64,000 nucleotides of DNA from Pseudomonas sp. P5_109. Lineage in GTDB: Bacteria > Pseudomonadota > Gammaproteobacteria > Pseudomonadales > Pseudomonadaceae. Positions 45,563 through 54,072 of this stretch are shown piece by piece (the first letter of the stretch is position 1; each line of letters starts with the position of its first letter). The notes beneath the pieces were generated by a model, which did not search any database, was not told the origin of the DNA, and worked only from the letters and a program-made list of their open reading frames with translations. The stretch is taken from positions 1,467,001-1,531,000 of the forward strand of contig NZ_CP125380.1 in assembly GCF_034009455.1 (NCBI RefSeq), written 5' to 3'. The translations under genes and the position numbers were made by a program.

Positions 45563-46168
45563 ATGAATGTAAGTCCAACCTACCGCTCGCGTTTGCAGGT
45601 CGTCACGCTGCTGATGCTGGCGACGTTGCTGACCGCCTGCGGCATCAACAACATCCCGACCCTCGACGAACAGGCCAAGGCCGCCTGGGGCCAGGTGCAG
45701 AACCAGTATCAGCGCCGCGCCGACCTGATTCCCAACCTGGTGGAAACCGTCAAGGGCTACGCCAAGCATGAAGAAGAGACGCTGACGGCGGTCATCGAGG
45801 CCCGGGCCAAGGCCACGTCGATCCAGGTGGACGCCTCGACCCTCGACAATCCGGAAAAACTCAAGCAGTACCAGCAGGCCCAGGACCAGCTCAGCGGTGC
45901 CCTGAGCCGCTTGATGGTGGTTTCCGAGCGCTATCCGGACCTCAAGGCCAACCAGAACTTCCTCGCCCTGCAGTCGCAACTGGAAGGTACCGAGAACCGC
46001 ATCAGCGTGGCCCGACGTGATTTCATCCTCGCGGTGCAGAAATACAACACCGAGATCCGCACGTTCCCCGGCCGTTTGTGGCACACCGTGATGTACAGCG
46101 ACTTGCCGATGCGCGAAACCTTCGAAGCCACGCCGGGTTCGGAAAAGGCCCCCGAGGTCAAGTTCTGA
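45563..46168 (+). CDS. lemA: LemA family protein
   Basis: A 201-residue lipoprotein-like protein. Signal segment ends 'LLTACGIN' (lipobox-type Cys26). The conserved LemA helical segment follows: 'WGQVQNQYQRRADLIPNLVE' and 'TVKGYAKHEEETL'. The protein is a long helical bundle facing the periplasm with unknown biochemical role. It leads a LemA-TPM-TPM operon; the gap to the next gene is 37 bases. This is the LemA/YgcG-type protein, not the GacS sensor once called LemA. Confidence 0.85.
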   Translation: MNVSPTYRSRLQVVTLLMLATLLTACGINNIPTLDEQAKAAWGQVQNQYQRRADLIPNLVETVKGYAKHEEETLTAVIEARAKATSIQVDASTLDNPEKLKQYQQAQDQLSGALSRLMVVSERYPDLKANQNFLALQSQLEGTENRISVARRDFILAVQKYNTEIRTFPGRLWHTVMYSDLPMRETFEATPGSEKAPEVKF

Positions 46169-46205
46169 AAAGCGCTAATCGATGTCACTACGCAAGAGGT
46201 TGCCA

Positions 46206-46961
46206 ATGCGCGTCCTGAAAACAGGCCTGTTGCTGTTGTTGTGGGTGGTGACGATCACGGCCCGGGCCGAGCTGAGTTTTCCGGCGTTGACCGGGCGGGT
46301 GGTCGACAACGCCCAGATGATCGAACCATCGGTGCGCGAGCAACTCACCCAGCAACTTCAGGCCCATGAACAAGCCACCGGCGAGCAGCTTGTGGTCGTG
46401 ACTTTGCCGGATTTGCAAGGCACCGACATCGCCGACTTCGGTTACCAGCTCGGCCGGCACTGGGGCATCGGGCAGAAGGACAAGAACAACGGTGCCTTGC
46501 TGATCATCGCCCGGGACGAACGCCGGCTGCGTATCGAAGTCGGTTATGGCCTGGAGGATCGCCTGACCGATGCCCAGAGTTCGGTGATCATCAACCAGGT
46601 CATCACTCCGGCGTTCAAGACCGGCAACTTCAGTAAAGGCATCAGTGACGGCGTGGCGGCAATGCTGGTGGTGCTGGGCGGCAACCCCTTGGATGAACCC
46701 TCCACGGCGTATGAATCCAGAGGTGATCCGGGGGATGATTTCGTCTCGCGCCATCCCGGGTTGTTCGTGTTTTTGGTGATGTTGTTCATCCTGACTGTTT
46801 TTGTGTGCCAGATGCTCGGTATTCTTCCCGCCGGCCGGGGCGGCTCCGGTGGATCCGGGGGCGGTTTTGGTGGTGGTGGATTTGGCGGCGGCGGAGGCGG
46901 TGGAGGCTTCAGCGGCGGCGGGGGCAGTTTCGGCGGGGGTGGTTCGTCCGGCGGCTGGTGA
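46206..46961 (+). CDS. TPM domain protein (YgcG-like) with glycine-rich tail
   Basis: A 251-residue protein: signal peptide (1-22), a TPM phosphatase-like domain ('GRVVDNAQMIEPSVREQLTQ' to about 160), a membrane helix (about 185-205) and a C-terminal tail of Gly/Ser repeats such as 'GGGGFGGGGG'. This matches the YgcG family that accompanies LemA. TPM domains of this type have been linked to photosystem repair in plants and to envelope processes in bacteria. ATG 46206 with AGAGG is chosen over a start eight codons earlier. Confidence 0.85.
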   Translation: MRVLKTGLLLLLWVVTITARAELSFPALTGRVVDNAQMIEPSVREQLTQQLQAHEQATGEQLVVVTLPDLQGTDIADFGYQLGRHWGIGQKDKNNGALLIIARDERRLRIEVGYGLEDRLTDAQSSVIINQVITPAFKTGNFSKGISDGVAAMLVVLGGNPLDEPSTAYESRGDPGDDFVSRHPGLFVFLVMLFILTVFVCQMLGILPAGRGGSGGSGGGFGGGGFGGGGGGGGFSGGGGSFGGGGSSGGW

Positions 46962-46989
46962 TAATAAAAATGAGCAGGTAATTCACGAC

Positions 46990-47607
46990 ATGGCATTACT
47001 GACTGAACACGAACAACGCAAAGTCGCTGAGGCAATCGCCCGGGTCGAGCGCGACACCGATGCAGAGCTGGTGACCGTACTCGCGGCCCGTGCCGACGAC
47101 TACGCGTACATCCCGTTGCTGTGGGCCAGCCTGCTGGCGCTGCTGGTGCCGGGCATCGTGCACTACCTTACCGGTTGGCTGACCATGCACAGCCTGCTGC
47201 TGGTGCAATGGGCCATCTTCATCGTGCTGTGCCTGGTGTTCCGCCTGCCGAAAGTCACCACCCATCTGATCCCGCGCTCGGTGCGTCACTGGCGCGCCTC
47301 GAACCTGGCGCGCCGGCAGTTCCTGGAGCAGAACCTGCACCACACCGAAGGCAGCACCGGCGTGCTGATTTTCGTCTCCGAGGCCGAGCGTTATGTGGAG
47401 ATCCTGGTGGATGAAGGGATTTCCAGTCGCCTGGACAACAAGAACTGGGACGCCATCGTCGCCACGTTCACCCAGCAAGTGAAGCAGGGGCAAACGCTGC
47501 AAGGGTTTGTCAGCTGCGTCGAAGCCTGTGGCGAACTGCTCAAGGTGCATGTGCCCGTGACCCATGTGCGCAATGAGTTGCCGAACCGCCTGGTAGTGCT
47601 CGGCTAA
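46990..47607 (+). CDS. Second TPM domain membrane protein
   Basis: A 205-residue protein with an N-terminal TPM half ('EHEQRKVAEAIARVERDTDA'), two membrane helices (about 43-80) and a C-terminal part 'EGSTGVLIFVSEAERYVEIL'. It is related to the preceding gene but inserts its helices in the middle of the domain. It is the third gene of the lemA operon and most likely works with those products at the inner membrane. Confidence 0.82.
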   Translation: MALLTEHEQRKVAEAIARVERDTDAELVTVLAARADDYAYIPLLWASLLALLVPGIVHYLTGWLTMHSLLLVQWAIFIVLCLVFRLPKVTTHLIPRSVRHWRASNLARRQFLEQNLHHTEGSTGVLIFVSEAERYVEILVDEGISSRLDNKNWDAIVATFTQQVKQGQTLQGFVSCVEACGELLKVHVPVTHVRNELPNRLVVLG

Positions 47608-47737
47608 GTCTTGCCGTGGCGTTATGTAGCGCTCGCCGCTACAACTCCCGTCAATTGTCCGGGTTTGGCCTTGTCGTCAGTATTTCTCTCTAACAGTGGA
47701 CGCCCAGCGACGGGTGTTCCCAAGAAGAGGGATTCTT

Positions 47738-48040
47738 ATGGCACCCCAACAATCGAATGACTCTTTGGCACGGGCAACTCGTGGCGCAGAGGCAAGTACA
47801 CCCAAGGCGAAACTGACGGCGAAAGAAACACAAATCCTGATGTGGTGTTTCAAAGGTAAAACCTCCTGGGAAATCTCCAGGATCGAGAACTGCACGGAAT
47901 CCACCGTCAATTTTCACTTCGCCAATATTCGCCGAAAGTTCGACGTCAGCTCTCGCACTTGCGCATTGCTCAAAGCGATCGAGTCGGGCGCGATCATCGT
48001 GGACTCGGTCGTTGCGCGAGGTGCACATGAGCGTGGCTGA
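47738..48040 (+). CDS. LuxR-type HTH protein, single domain
   Basis: A 100-residue protein consisting almost only of a LuxR/GerE HTH ('LTAKETQILMWCFKGKTSWE', 'CTESTVNFHFANIRRKFDVS'). No receiver or autoinducer domain is present. ATG 47738 has AGAAGAGG upstream. Its last 14 bases overlap the start of the holin-like gene, so the two are co-translated. Similar short LuxR proteins occur beside phage-derived loci in Pseudomonas (recollection). The job may be control of the adjacent islet. Confidence 0.8.
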   Translation: MAPQQSNDSLARATRGAEASTPKAKLTAKETQILMWCFKGKTSWEISRIENCTESTVNFHFANIRRKFDVSSRTCALLKAIESGAIIVDSVVARGAHERG

Positions 48041-48383
48041 TTCGGCCTACAACGGTATCAATGGGCTCATGTTGGGGATGGGGATTGCGACCCTGCCAGT
48101 GGTTAATGGCGAGGTACTGTTCGGTGCAATGCTCGGCGCGTGGCTGGTCACCACCACTCGCACTAACTTCAAGACCTGGCAGCGCATCGGTTCCTGGTTG
48201 CTGTCTGCGGGTGTCGGTTACCTCTTTACGCCTGCCGCACATCCGCTGGTGCCATTTCTGACAGAAGGTGTAACAGCCTTTCTTTGCGCGCTGATCGTTA
48301 TTCCTATCAGTATCAAACTCATGCAATGGATCGATGGTGCAGGTATCGGCGAAATCATTCGCCACCTGAGAGGGCGAAGATGA
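48027..48383 (+). CDS. Holin-like phage membrane protein
   Basis: A 118-residue protein with about three hydrophobic segments ('GLMLGMGIATLPVV', 'VLFGAMLGAWLVTTT', 'VTAFLCALIVIPISI') and a short basic tail 'IIRHLRGRR'. Size, topology and the phage setting resemble the putative holins of Pseudomonas phages and phage-tail bacteriocin loci. No endolysin gene is adjacent, so a lysis role is not shown. The ATG has GAGG five bases upstream inside the LuxR gene. Confidence 0.6.
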   Translation: MSVADSAYNGINGLMLGMGIATLPVVNGEVLFGAMLGAWLVTTTRTNFKTWQRIGSWLLSAGVGYLFTPAAHPLVPFLTEGVTAFLCALIVIPISIKLMQWIDGAGIGEIIRHLRGRR

Positions 48384-48501
48384 TGGTCCGTGAAAGAGAT
48401 GCCTTGGTGTGGGGGGGCGAGCGTGGCTCACTTGATCGGTGCGTTCAGATTGTCGTGTTTTCAGCGCATTTCTGCCTGTTGCCCGTAGTACTTCTTGCAG
48501 C

Positions 48502-48539
48502 AATGAAACTTTGGATTACATCTTTCATCAAGTTTCATT
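48502..48539. repeat. Perfect 10-base inverted repeat at the CI-like gene end
   Basis: AATGAAACTT (48502-48511) and AAGTTTCATT (48530-48539) have an 18-base loop and span the stop codon of the CI-like gene. There is no T-run, so a simple terminator is doubtful. A protein site or attachment-like sequence is possible. Confidence 0.4.
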
Positions 48540-48953
48540 TACAGGATTAAGTGTTGCCAGAATAGCGGCCATTTCGGAAAGCCTGAGTTCCATGTCGCGC
48601 AGTCGTTGCTTTTCCTCGAGTGCGTTTTGTATGGCGCAGCGATCATCTTCGTCGAGCAGCCGCCAGATCGCGAGAATGGTGTTTTCCCGTGTTGTGCTTT
48701 CCTGATTGGCCTCCGAAGTGTCAGTAACTGTTTGTCGCAAAACCGGACCTTCGCCCAGCAGCAGCCAGTCAAGGGAGATTCCCCGGGTTTGAGCGATTTC
48801 TACGCATAATGAGTATGGTGTGCTGTCGCGGCCTTTCCAGCTGCTAAGGGTTTGCGGGCTGATCTGTAGCGCGGAGGATAAAGAAGCATCGGTTTTAGTG
48901 CCGGTAACTTGCTTCAGGCGAGCCAGAACAGCTTGTGATTTTTTGCTACGCAA
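48528..48953 (-). CDS. CI-like phage repressor, truncated form
   Basis: A 141-residue DNA-binding protein. The HTH of the phage CI repressor family covers about 5-65 ('TDASLSSALQISPQTLSSWK' and 'GISLDWLLLGEGPV', the usual end of this domain). The C-terminal half is a charged helix-rich tail ('LLDEDDRCAIQNALEEKQRL') with no S24 peptidase Ser/Lys region. It is therefore not expected to self-cleave in the SOS response, unlike full CI or PrtR. It is transcribed away from the ogr-like genes, as a repressor in a switch would be. Confidence 0.82.
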   Translation of the reverse strand: MRSKKSQAVLARLKQVTGTKTDASLSSALQISPQTLSSWKGRDSTPYSLCVEIAQTRGISLDWLLLGEGPVLRQTVTDTSEANQESTTRENTILAIWRLLDEDDRCAIQNALEEKQRLRDMELRLSEMAAILATLNPVNET

Positions 48954-49062
48954 TTTGAGCCTCTTCCTTTTGACATATGCTTTTTGAGTGCCTAATTTAT
49001 GCGTAATGAGTACTTTTTTTCTTGTAAGTAATCAATCATCAAAGATGAGTCAGAAGAATACG

Positions 49063-49257
49063 ATGTCGAAACTTCCTAATGGTATCAGGGTGATTTCCTA
49101 CGAGCATGGCTCGTTCCCATTACGCGTCCGCCCGATGCACTTCCTTATGTCTGGCAGACACTGTTCGCAAGTCCGGAGCGCCACGATGAACGACTTAAGC
49201 AGTATTGCGTTTGATCAGGTTGATTGCCACCCGATGACCGCCGGGATTCAAGCATGA
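49063..49257 (+). CDS. Small ORF coupled to the Ogr-like gene
   Basis: A protein of 64 residues starting 'MSKLPNGIRVISYEHGSFPL'. Its stop overlaps the Ogr-like start by ATGA (four bases), strong evidence for a real coupled gene. The start is uncertain: ATG 49063 has GAAGA five bases upstream, while ATGs at 49045 and 49006 lack a ribosome site. It occupies the place of the first right-hand gene opposite the CI-like repressor. I do not recognise a family. Confidence 0.55.
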   Translation: MSKLPNGIRVISYEHGSFPLRVRPMHFLMSGRHCSQVRSATMNDLSSIAFDQVDCHPMTAGIQA

Positions 49258-49532
49258 GTACTTATAAAATGGTGTGCCCGCACTGCTTGAGCAGGATGCG
49301 CATCCGCACCAGCGAAGGCCGGCATATTTTCCTGCGGGTGGCGTATTTGCAATGCACGTCGGAAGCTTGCGGTTGGTCCGTGCGTGCCGAATTTGAAATG
49401 ACCCATGAGCTTTCGCCCAGCGGCATGCCCAACCCGGCCGTACGCCTGCCTTGCGCCGGACCTGATTTGCGCCGTGACGCCCGGCCCGTGGCAGTCAGTC
49501 CTGCCACGACAGACGTGCCGCAGGAGACGTGA
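49254..49532 (+). CDS. Ogr/Delta-type zinc-finger transcription activator
   Basis: A 92-residue protein with a CX2C-X22-CX4C pattern (Cys8, Cys11, Cys34, Cys39), the same spacing as in Ogr of phage P2, which activates late promoters by contacting the RNA polymerase alpha subunit. 'CPHCLSRMRIRTSEG' and 'QCTSEACGWSVRAEFEMTHE' follow the family. There are no late genes here to activate, so it may be a remnant, or act in trans like Delta of satellite phage P4. It overlaps the previous ORF by four bases. Confidence 0.85.
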   Translation: MSTYKMVCPHCLSRMRIRTSEGRHIFLRVAYLQCTSEACGWSVRAEFEMTHELSPSGMPNPAVRLPCAGPDLRRDARPVAVSPATTDVPQET

Positions 49533-49534
49533 GC

Positions 49535-49897
49535 ATGATGGTTATCGATGAACATGCAGATATGAATGAGGAGCTTTTGGCCATCGCCCAGGCGTTTCTG
49601 GGGCGTCATGAAAGTGAAGGGGGGATCGACGATCAAGTCCTGTTTTGTCGGGCGGTGAAGCATTTGCAGAATATGGATGTACCGATGCACCTGGCGGAAA
49701 GGCTGGTCAGCCGTGCCTATGGGGTACTCAAGTCGCACAACGACCGTCGGCGACTGGACATCGATGCCAGTTCCGAAACGGTCGCCGTGGTGACTGACCC
49801 GGCCAATGGCCTGACCTGGGCGGTGCCAGTGGGGTTGATTGTCAAACACATCATCAACTCACCGAACAACCGCAAGCTTCGCGTAGTGGAACCCTGA
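49535..49897 (+). CDS. Hypothetical protein of the phage islet
   Basis: A 120-residue soluble protein starting 'MMVIDEHADMNEELLAIAQA', acidic and helical in the first two thirds, ending 'PVGLIVKHIINSPNNRKLRV'. ATG 49535 has AGGAG eight bases upstream, inside the end of the Ogr-like gene, so it belongs to the same transcript. I do not recognise a family. Confidence 0.7.
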   Translation: MMVIDEHADMNEELLAIAQAFLGRHESEGGIDDQVLFCRAVKHLQNMDVPMHLAERLVSRAYGVLKSHNDRRRLDIDASSETVAVVTDPANGLTWAVPVGLIVKHIINSPNNRKLRVVEP

Positions 49898-50028
49898 GGT
49901 TTCAACGATTGTGTTGAGGTCCTGGGCTGCTGACTGGGACCTGCCACAAAATAACCCCGTGCCCAAAGTCCTCGTCCCCCTTAAAATACCGGCATTCTTC
50001 GATTTGCATCGCCTGAGGCCGTTTTTCC

Positions 50029-51243
50029 ATGTCCGTCACCGCCACTCCCGCCAGCCTCGCGCCGGATCACCACGCCCAGTTCATCGACCTGCTGCAAACC
50101 AGCCTCGAGCACAATGCGTTCATCAAGCTGGTGCTGGCCAAGTACGTGGGCGATGAAACGGACCTGCAGCGGATCATCATCAAGCCGGTGACGGTCAAGA
50201 CGCAGCCTTGCCTGTCTTTTGTCTACCGCTACAAGACTCGCGATATCACCAAGAACCTGCCGGTGGCCGAAGGTGTGACGAGTATTGCCGAGTTGCTGCC
50301 CGCATCGTTCAAAAATGCGCATTTGTTGTCGTTGACCGACGAAGCCCAGCTCGAATACAGCAAAAAGGGCAAGTCATCGCTGTTCAAGAGCAAACCTCAG
50401 CAATTGCGCGAAGTGCCATCGGCCGAGCACAACCGTGAGAAAAACCGTTTTCTTGACCTGAGCCGGCCGTTTCTCGCCGACCTGGGCGTGACCAACAAGC
50501 AGCATGAGCTGATCCCGGCGATGTCGCGCAAGTGGAAGCAGATCAACAAGTTCATCGAAGTGTTCAGCCATGCGCTGACTTCGTCACCCCTGGCGCTGGA
50601 CAAACCGGTGCGTGTGGCGGACTTCGGTTCGGGCAAGGGTTACCTGACCTTCGCCATCCACGATTACCTGCGCAATACCTTGAAGGCCGATGGCGAAGTG
50701 ACCGGCGTCGAGCTGCGTGAAGACATGGTCACCCTGTGCAACACCGCTGCGGCCAAGCTTGAACACCCCGGCCTGGTGTTCAAGTGCGGTGACGTGCGCA
50801 GCGTGGCGCCGAGCGAGCTGGATGTGATGATCGCCCTGCATGCCTGCGATATCGCCACGGACTATGCGATCCACACCGGCATCCGTTCCGGCGCCTCGAT
50901 CATCATGTGCTCGCCGTGCTGCCACAAACAGATCCGCCTGCAAATCCAGAGCCCGGCGCTGCTCAAGCCGATGCTGCAATACGGCTTGCACCTGGGCCAG
51001 CAGGCCGAGATGGTCACCGACAGTTTGCGCGCGCTGTTCCTTGAGGCCTGCGGCTACGAGACCAAGGTGTTCGAGTTCATCTCTCTGGACCACACCAACA
51101 AGAACAAGATGATCCTGGCGGTCAAGCGCGCTGAACCGGTGGACCCGGCCCAGTTGCTGGCGAAGATTCAGGAGCTGAAGGATTTCTACCACATCAGCGA
51201 GCATTGCCTGGAAACCCTGCTGCGCGCTGACGGCTACCTCTGA
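50029..51243 (+). CDS. SAM-dependent methyltransferase, probably RNA
   Basis: A 404-residue class I methyltransferase. The AdoMet motif I is 'VRVADFGSGKGYLTFAIHDY'; 'EVTGVELREDMV' is motif II, and 'ALHACDIATDYAI' with 'CSPCCHKQIR' are features of the METTL25/TRM13-like group. About 170 N-terminal residues form a separate domain that may bind the substrate. It is a single gene after the phage islet, ending in a type B REP hairpin. The substrate is not known. Confidence 0.8.
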   Translation: MSVTATPASLAPDHHAQFIDLLQTSLEHNAFIKLVLAKYVGDETDLQRIIIKPVTVKTQPCLSFVYRYKTRDITKNLPVAEGVTSIAELLPASFKNAHLLSLTDEAQLEYSKKGKSSLFKSKPQQLREVPSAEHNREKNRFLDLSRPFLADLGVTNKQHELIPAMSRKWKQINKFIEVFSHALTSSPLALDKPVRVADFGSGKGYLTFAIHDYLRNTLKADGEVTGVELREDMVTLCNTAAAKLEHPGLVFKCGDVRSVAPSELDVMIALHACDIATDYAIHTGIRSGASIIMCSPCCHKQIRLQIQSPALLKPMLQYGLHLGQQAEMVTDSLRALFLEACGYETKVFEFISLDHTNKNKMILAVKRAEPVDPAQLLAKIQELKDFYHISEHCLETLLRADGYL

Positions 51244-51245
51244 CT

Positions 51246-51317
51246 CCCTGTAGGAGCCGGCTTGCTGGCGATGGCGTCCTCAAAATCGCCATCGCCAGCA
51301 AGCCGGCTCCTACAGGG
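51246..51317. repeat. REP doublet (type B)
   Basis: CCCTGTAGGAGCCGGCTTGC and its complement flank a short spacer, giving a nearly perfect 72-base hairpin. It may serve as the end of both converging transcripts. Confidence 0.9.
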
Positions 51318-51318
51318 T

Positions 51319-52209
51319 TCATGTGGTGGCAATGCGCGCGGGGCTGACTGCCGTCTTGCGCCCCAGCATCACAGTGACAATCACCCCGCCAGCAAACAGC
51401 CAGGTGATCGGCTCCACATGTTCCCCGAAGAACAACGCCGAAAAGGCGATGGTGAAGAAAATCTGCAGCAACTGGATCTGACTGACCCGGGCAATGCCGC
51501 CCATGGCCAGCCCGGCGTACCAGGCGAAAAAGCCGATGAACTGTGAAAACAGCGAGACATAACCGAAGGCCCACCAGGTCTTGGCGGAAATTTCGCCCTG
51601 ATGCTGCAGCGCCAGATACACCACCGGGCCGATCAGCAGTGGCGTCGACAGCACCAGCGCCCAACAGATCACCTGCCAGCCGCCCATTTCCCTGGCCAGT
51701 CGGCCTCCCTCGGCGTAGCCCAATCCGCCCACGGCAATGGCGCCAAGCATCAGCAAGTCACCGCCCTGAATGCTGCCGGCGCCGCTGATCAGTGCATAAC
51801 CGAGCACCAACGCGCTGCCCAATGCGGCGCAGGCCCAGAAGGCTTTGGAAGGCCGTTCATGGGACAACCACGCGGCGTACAGCGCCACGCACAGCGGCTG
51901 CAGACCGTTGACCAGCGCGCCGTGGGATGCCGGCAAGGTTTGCATGGCCCATGCCGACAATACCGGGAAGCCGAGGATCACCCCGGCCATCACCAGCGTG
52001 AGGCCTTTTACCTGCTTCCAGGTCGGCCATTTTTCCCGGCGCCACAGCAACAGTAACGCCGCCGGAACCGCCGCAAACAGTGCCCGGCCCAGGCCGTTAA
52101 GCAGGGGGTGGAGTTCCTGCACGACAATCCGGGTGAAGGGCAGGGTGAGGCTGAAGATCACAACGCCGAGCAGGCCCAGGGCCATGCCGGTGTTTTCGCG
52201 CGAGGACAT
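51319..52209 (-). CDS. EamA/DMT-family exporter
   Basis: A 296-residue inner-membrane protein with ten hydrophobic helices in two EamA repeats ('[20 protein letters not shown]' and '[20 protein letters not shown]'). DMT proteins of this type export amino acids or other metabolites. I start at '[12 protein letters not shown]'; the ORF extends 36 codons further, but that part lacks a helix-loop start typical of the family. Confidence 0.83.
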   Translation of the reverse strand: MSSRENTGMALGLLGVVIFSLTLPFTRIVVQELHPLLNGLGRALFAAVPAALLLLWRREKWPTWKQVKGLTLVMAGVILGFPVLSAWAMQTLPASHGALVNGLQPLCVALYAAWLSHERPSKAFWACAALGSALVLGYALISGAGSIQGGDLLMLGAIAVGGLGYAEGGRLAREMGGWQVICWALVLSTPLLIGPVVYLALQHQGEISAKTWWAFGYVSLFSQFIGFFAWYAGLAMGGIARVSQIQLLQIFFTIAFSALFFGEHVEPITWLFAGGVIVTVMLGRKTAVSPARIATT

Positions 52210-52317
52210 GATGGCAACCAGAATCGTGGGTGATGGGGTAAGGCTCCATATAGCCATAAACCGTGGGTTTCCCGCTGTTACAGCTAGGCACAGACTTATC
52301 CGTACAGTTGCAAACAA

Positions 52318-52450
52318 ACCTTTGTGGCGAGGGGGCTTGCCCCCGTTGGGCTGCGCAGCAGCCCCTTTCCGGTTTCATCAATCGAACCGTGCTGTCCGAT
52401 TTAGCGCCTGCTTCGCAGGCGAACGGGGGCAAGCCCCCTCGCCACAAGGT
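52318..52450. repeat. Long inverted repeat (type C REP)
   Basis: A 29-base arm (TTTGTGGCGAGGGGGCTTGC..., type C) is repeated almost perfectly in inverse at 52422-52450. The inner spacer also pairs (GCTGCGCAGC, GCCTGCTTCGCAGGC). With the surrounding non-coding sequence it fills the 322-base gap before the DJ-1 gene. Confidence 0.9.
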
Positions 52451-52531
52451 AGTAGCCGGTTGTTACCCGCCCAGCTGGATAAGGACTACCTTGAATACTC
52501 CTGCACGCCCACTTCCAGAGGAGTCCTCCCC

Positions 52532-53113
52532 ATGGCTGCGAAAAAGATCCTGATGCTGGTCGGTGACTACGTCGAAGACTATGAAGTGATGGTGCCGTTC
52601 CAGGCGCTGTTGATGGTCGGCCACACGGTGCACGCCGTTTGCCCGGACAAGACCGCCGGCCAGACCGTGCGCACGGCGATCCATGACTTTGAAGGCGACC
52701 AGACCTACAGCGAAAAACCCGGTCACCTGTTTGCCCTGAACTTCGATTTCGCCAAGGTCAACGCCGCCGATTATGACGCCGTGCTGATTCCGGGCGGCCG
52801 TGCGCCGGAGTACCTGCGCCTGAACGAAAAGGTCCTGGAGCTGGTGCGTGCGTTCGACCAGGCCGGCAAGCCGATCGCCGCCGTGTGCCATGGCGCGCAG
52901 TTGCTGGCGGCAGCGGGAGTTCTCGAAGGTCGCGAATGCAGCGCTTATCCGGCCTGCGCTCCGGAAGTGCGACTGGCGGGCGGTACGTATATCGACATTG
53001 CGGTGACGGACGGCCATGTTCAGGGCAATCTGGCCACGGCGCCGGCCTGGCCTGCGCACCCGAACTGGCTGGCCGGTTTCCTGGGGCTGCTGGGTACCAA
53101 AATCACGCTGTAA
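52532..53113 (+). CDS. DJ-1/PfpI family protein
   Basis: A 193-residue DJ-1/PfpI superfamily protein. The nucleophile elbow '[16 protein letters not shown]' holds Cys119 and His120, and '[12 protein letters not shown]' contains the conserved acidic residue near the cysteine. Members act as proteases, chaperones, or glyoxalase/deglycase-like enzymes in stress. GAGGAG precedes the ATG. It is followed 14 bases later by a small RHH-type gene, so the two may be co-transcribed. Confidence 0.88.
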   Translation: MAAKKILMLVGDYVEDYEVMVPFQALLMVGHTVHAVCPDKTAGQTVRTAIHDFEGDQTYSEKPGHLFALNFDFAKVNAADYDAVLIPGGRAPEYLRLNEKVLELVRAFDQAGKPIAAVCHGAQLLAAAGVLEGRECSAYPACAPEVRLAGGTYIDIAVTDGHVQGNLATAPAWPAHPNWLAGFLGLLGTKITL

Positions 53114-53127
53114 CGAGGGACATGCCC

Positions 53128-53433
53128 ATGTGCGAGCTGTATGTCAAAGCCGACCCGATACTCTACGAATCGCGCTCCCGCTCGCTGCGTATCTGCGGGG
53201 TGGTCACCACCCTGCGGCTGGAGAATCAGTTCTGGGACATCCTCAGCGAAATTGCCGAAGTCGACGGCATGACCACCAATCAGTTGATCGCCAAGCTGTA
53301 TGAAGAGGTGATGGACTATCGCGGCGAGGTGGTCAATTTTGCTTCGTTCCTGCGGGTCAGTTGTACGCGGTATCTGAGTCAGCGGCGCACGCAGGCGCCG
53401 GAGTTGTCGGTGGTGCGGGCAGTGGTGAAATAG
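53128..53433 (+). CDS. Ribbon-helix-helix domain protein
   Basis: A 101-residue protein with a ribbon-helix-helix-like core: a beta strand 'VVTTLRLENQFWDILSEIAE' followed by helix 'MTTNQLIAKLYEEVM'. The N-terminus is 'MCELYVKADPILYESRSRS'. Such proteins appear beside metabolic genes and may regulate. ATG 53128 with GAGGGA seven bases upstream is preferred to an ATG two codons earlier that is too close to this site. Function is not known. Confidence 0.72.
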   Translation: MCELYVKADPILYESRSRSLRICGVVTTLRLENQFWDILSEIAEVDGMTTNQLIAKLYEEVMDYRGEVVNFASFLRVSCTRYLSQRRTQAPELSVVRAVVK

Positions 53434-53448
53434 TCAAAACTGCGTCGA

Positions 53449-53521
53449 CCCCTTCGCGAGCAAGCCCGCTCCCACAGGTTCAATGTGATCCCTGTCGGAG
53501 CGGGCCTGCTCGCGAAGGGGC
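53449..53521. repeat. REP doublet (type A)
   Basis: Inverted copies of CCCCTTCGCGAGCAAGCCCG and its complement flank a short spacer. One copy has TGTCGGAGCGGGCC in place of the usual core. Confidence 0.85.
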
Positions 53522-53597
53522 CGGCACAGGCGACAGAAATAGCAGTCTGGTCTTTACTCTGAAGCGCGCAACCTCTCAATCGCCAAGGAGAAAAAGC

Positions 53598-53942
53598 ATG
53601 TCCGGATGGTATGAAGTGAGCAAAAGCAGCAGTGGTCAATTCAGGTTTGTCCTCAAGGCGGCCAACGCCGAGACCATTCTGACCAGCGAGCTGTACACCA
53701 CCCACGCCGCCGCCGACAAAGGCATCGCCTCGGTCCAGGCCAACAGCCCACTGGATGAGCGTTACGAGAAGAAAACCACCAAGGACGGCCACCCGTATTT
53801 CAACCTCAAGGCGGGCAACCACGAAATCATTGGCAGCAGCGAGGCCTATTCCTCTGATGCCGCCATGGAAAAAGGCATTGCCAGTGTGAAGGCCAACGGC
53901 TCGACAAAGGTGGTCAAGGACAAGACGTTGCCGGTGCTTTGA
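53598..53942 (+). CDS. YegP family protein (DUF1508, two repeats)
   Basis: A 114-residue protein with two DUF1508 repeats, 'GWYEVSKSSSGQFRFVLKAA' and 'DGHPYFNLKAGNHEIIGSSE'. Each is followed by a helix ending 'KGIASV', so the gene is an internal duplication as in E. coli YegP. The role is unknown. AAGGAG lies seven bases before the ATG. A type B REP pair follows. Confidence 0.88.
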   Translation: MSGWYEVSKSSSGQFRFVLKAANAETILTSELYTTHAAADKGIASVQANSPLDERYEKKTTKDGHPYFNLKAGNHEIIGSSEAYSSDAAMEKGIASVKANGSTKVVKDKTLPVL

Positions 53943-53957
53943 TTCCGCCACACATCC

Positions 53958-54052
53958 CTTGTAGGAGCTGGCTTGCCAGCGATGAGGCCGGCACATCCAA
54001 CGATGATGTCGTCTGGTATGACGCTATCGCTGGCAAGCCAGCTCCTACAGGG
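53958..54052. repeat. REP doublet (type B, long spacer)
   Basis: TTGTAGGAGCTGGCTTGCCA and its complement are about 50 bases apart, converging on the stop codons of YegP and the DapA-like gene. Confidence 0.9.
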
Positions 54053-54072
54053 GGGCTGTGTGTGGTTGCGGA

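Noticed and set aside
48804..49012. Two similar GCRTAATGAGTA sequences as CI operators
   Set aside because: One copy lies inside the coding part of the repressor gene and they are not palindromic; two partial matches are too few to call an operator.
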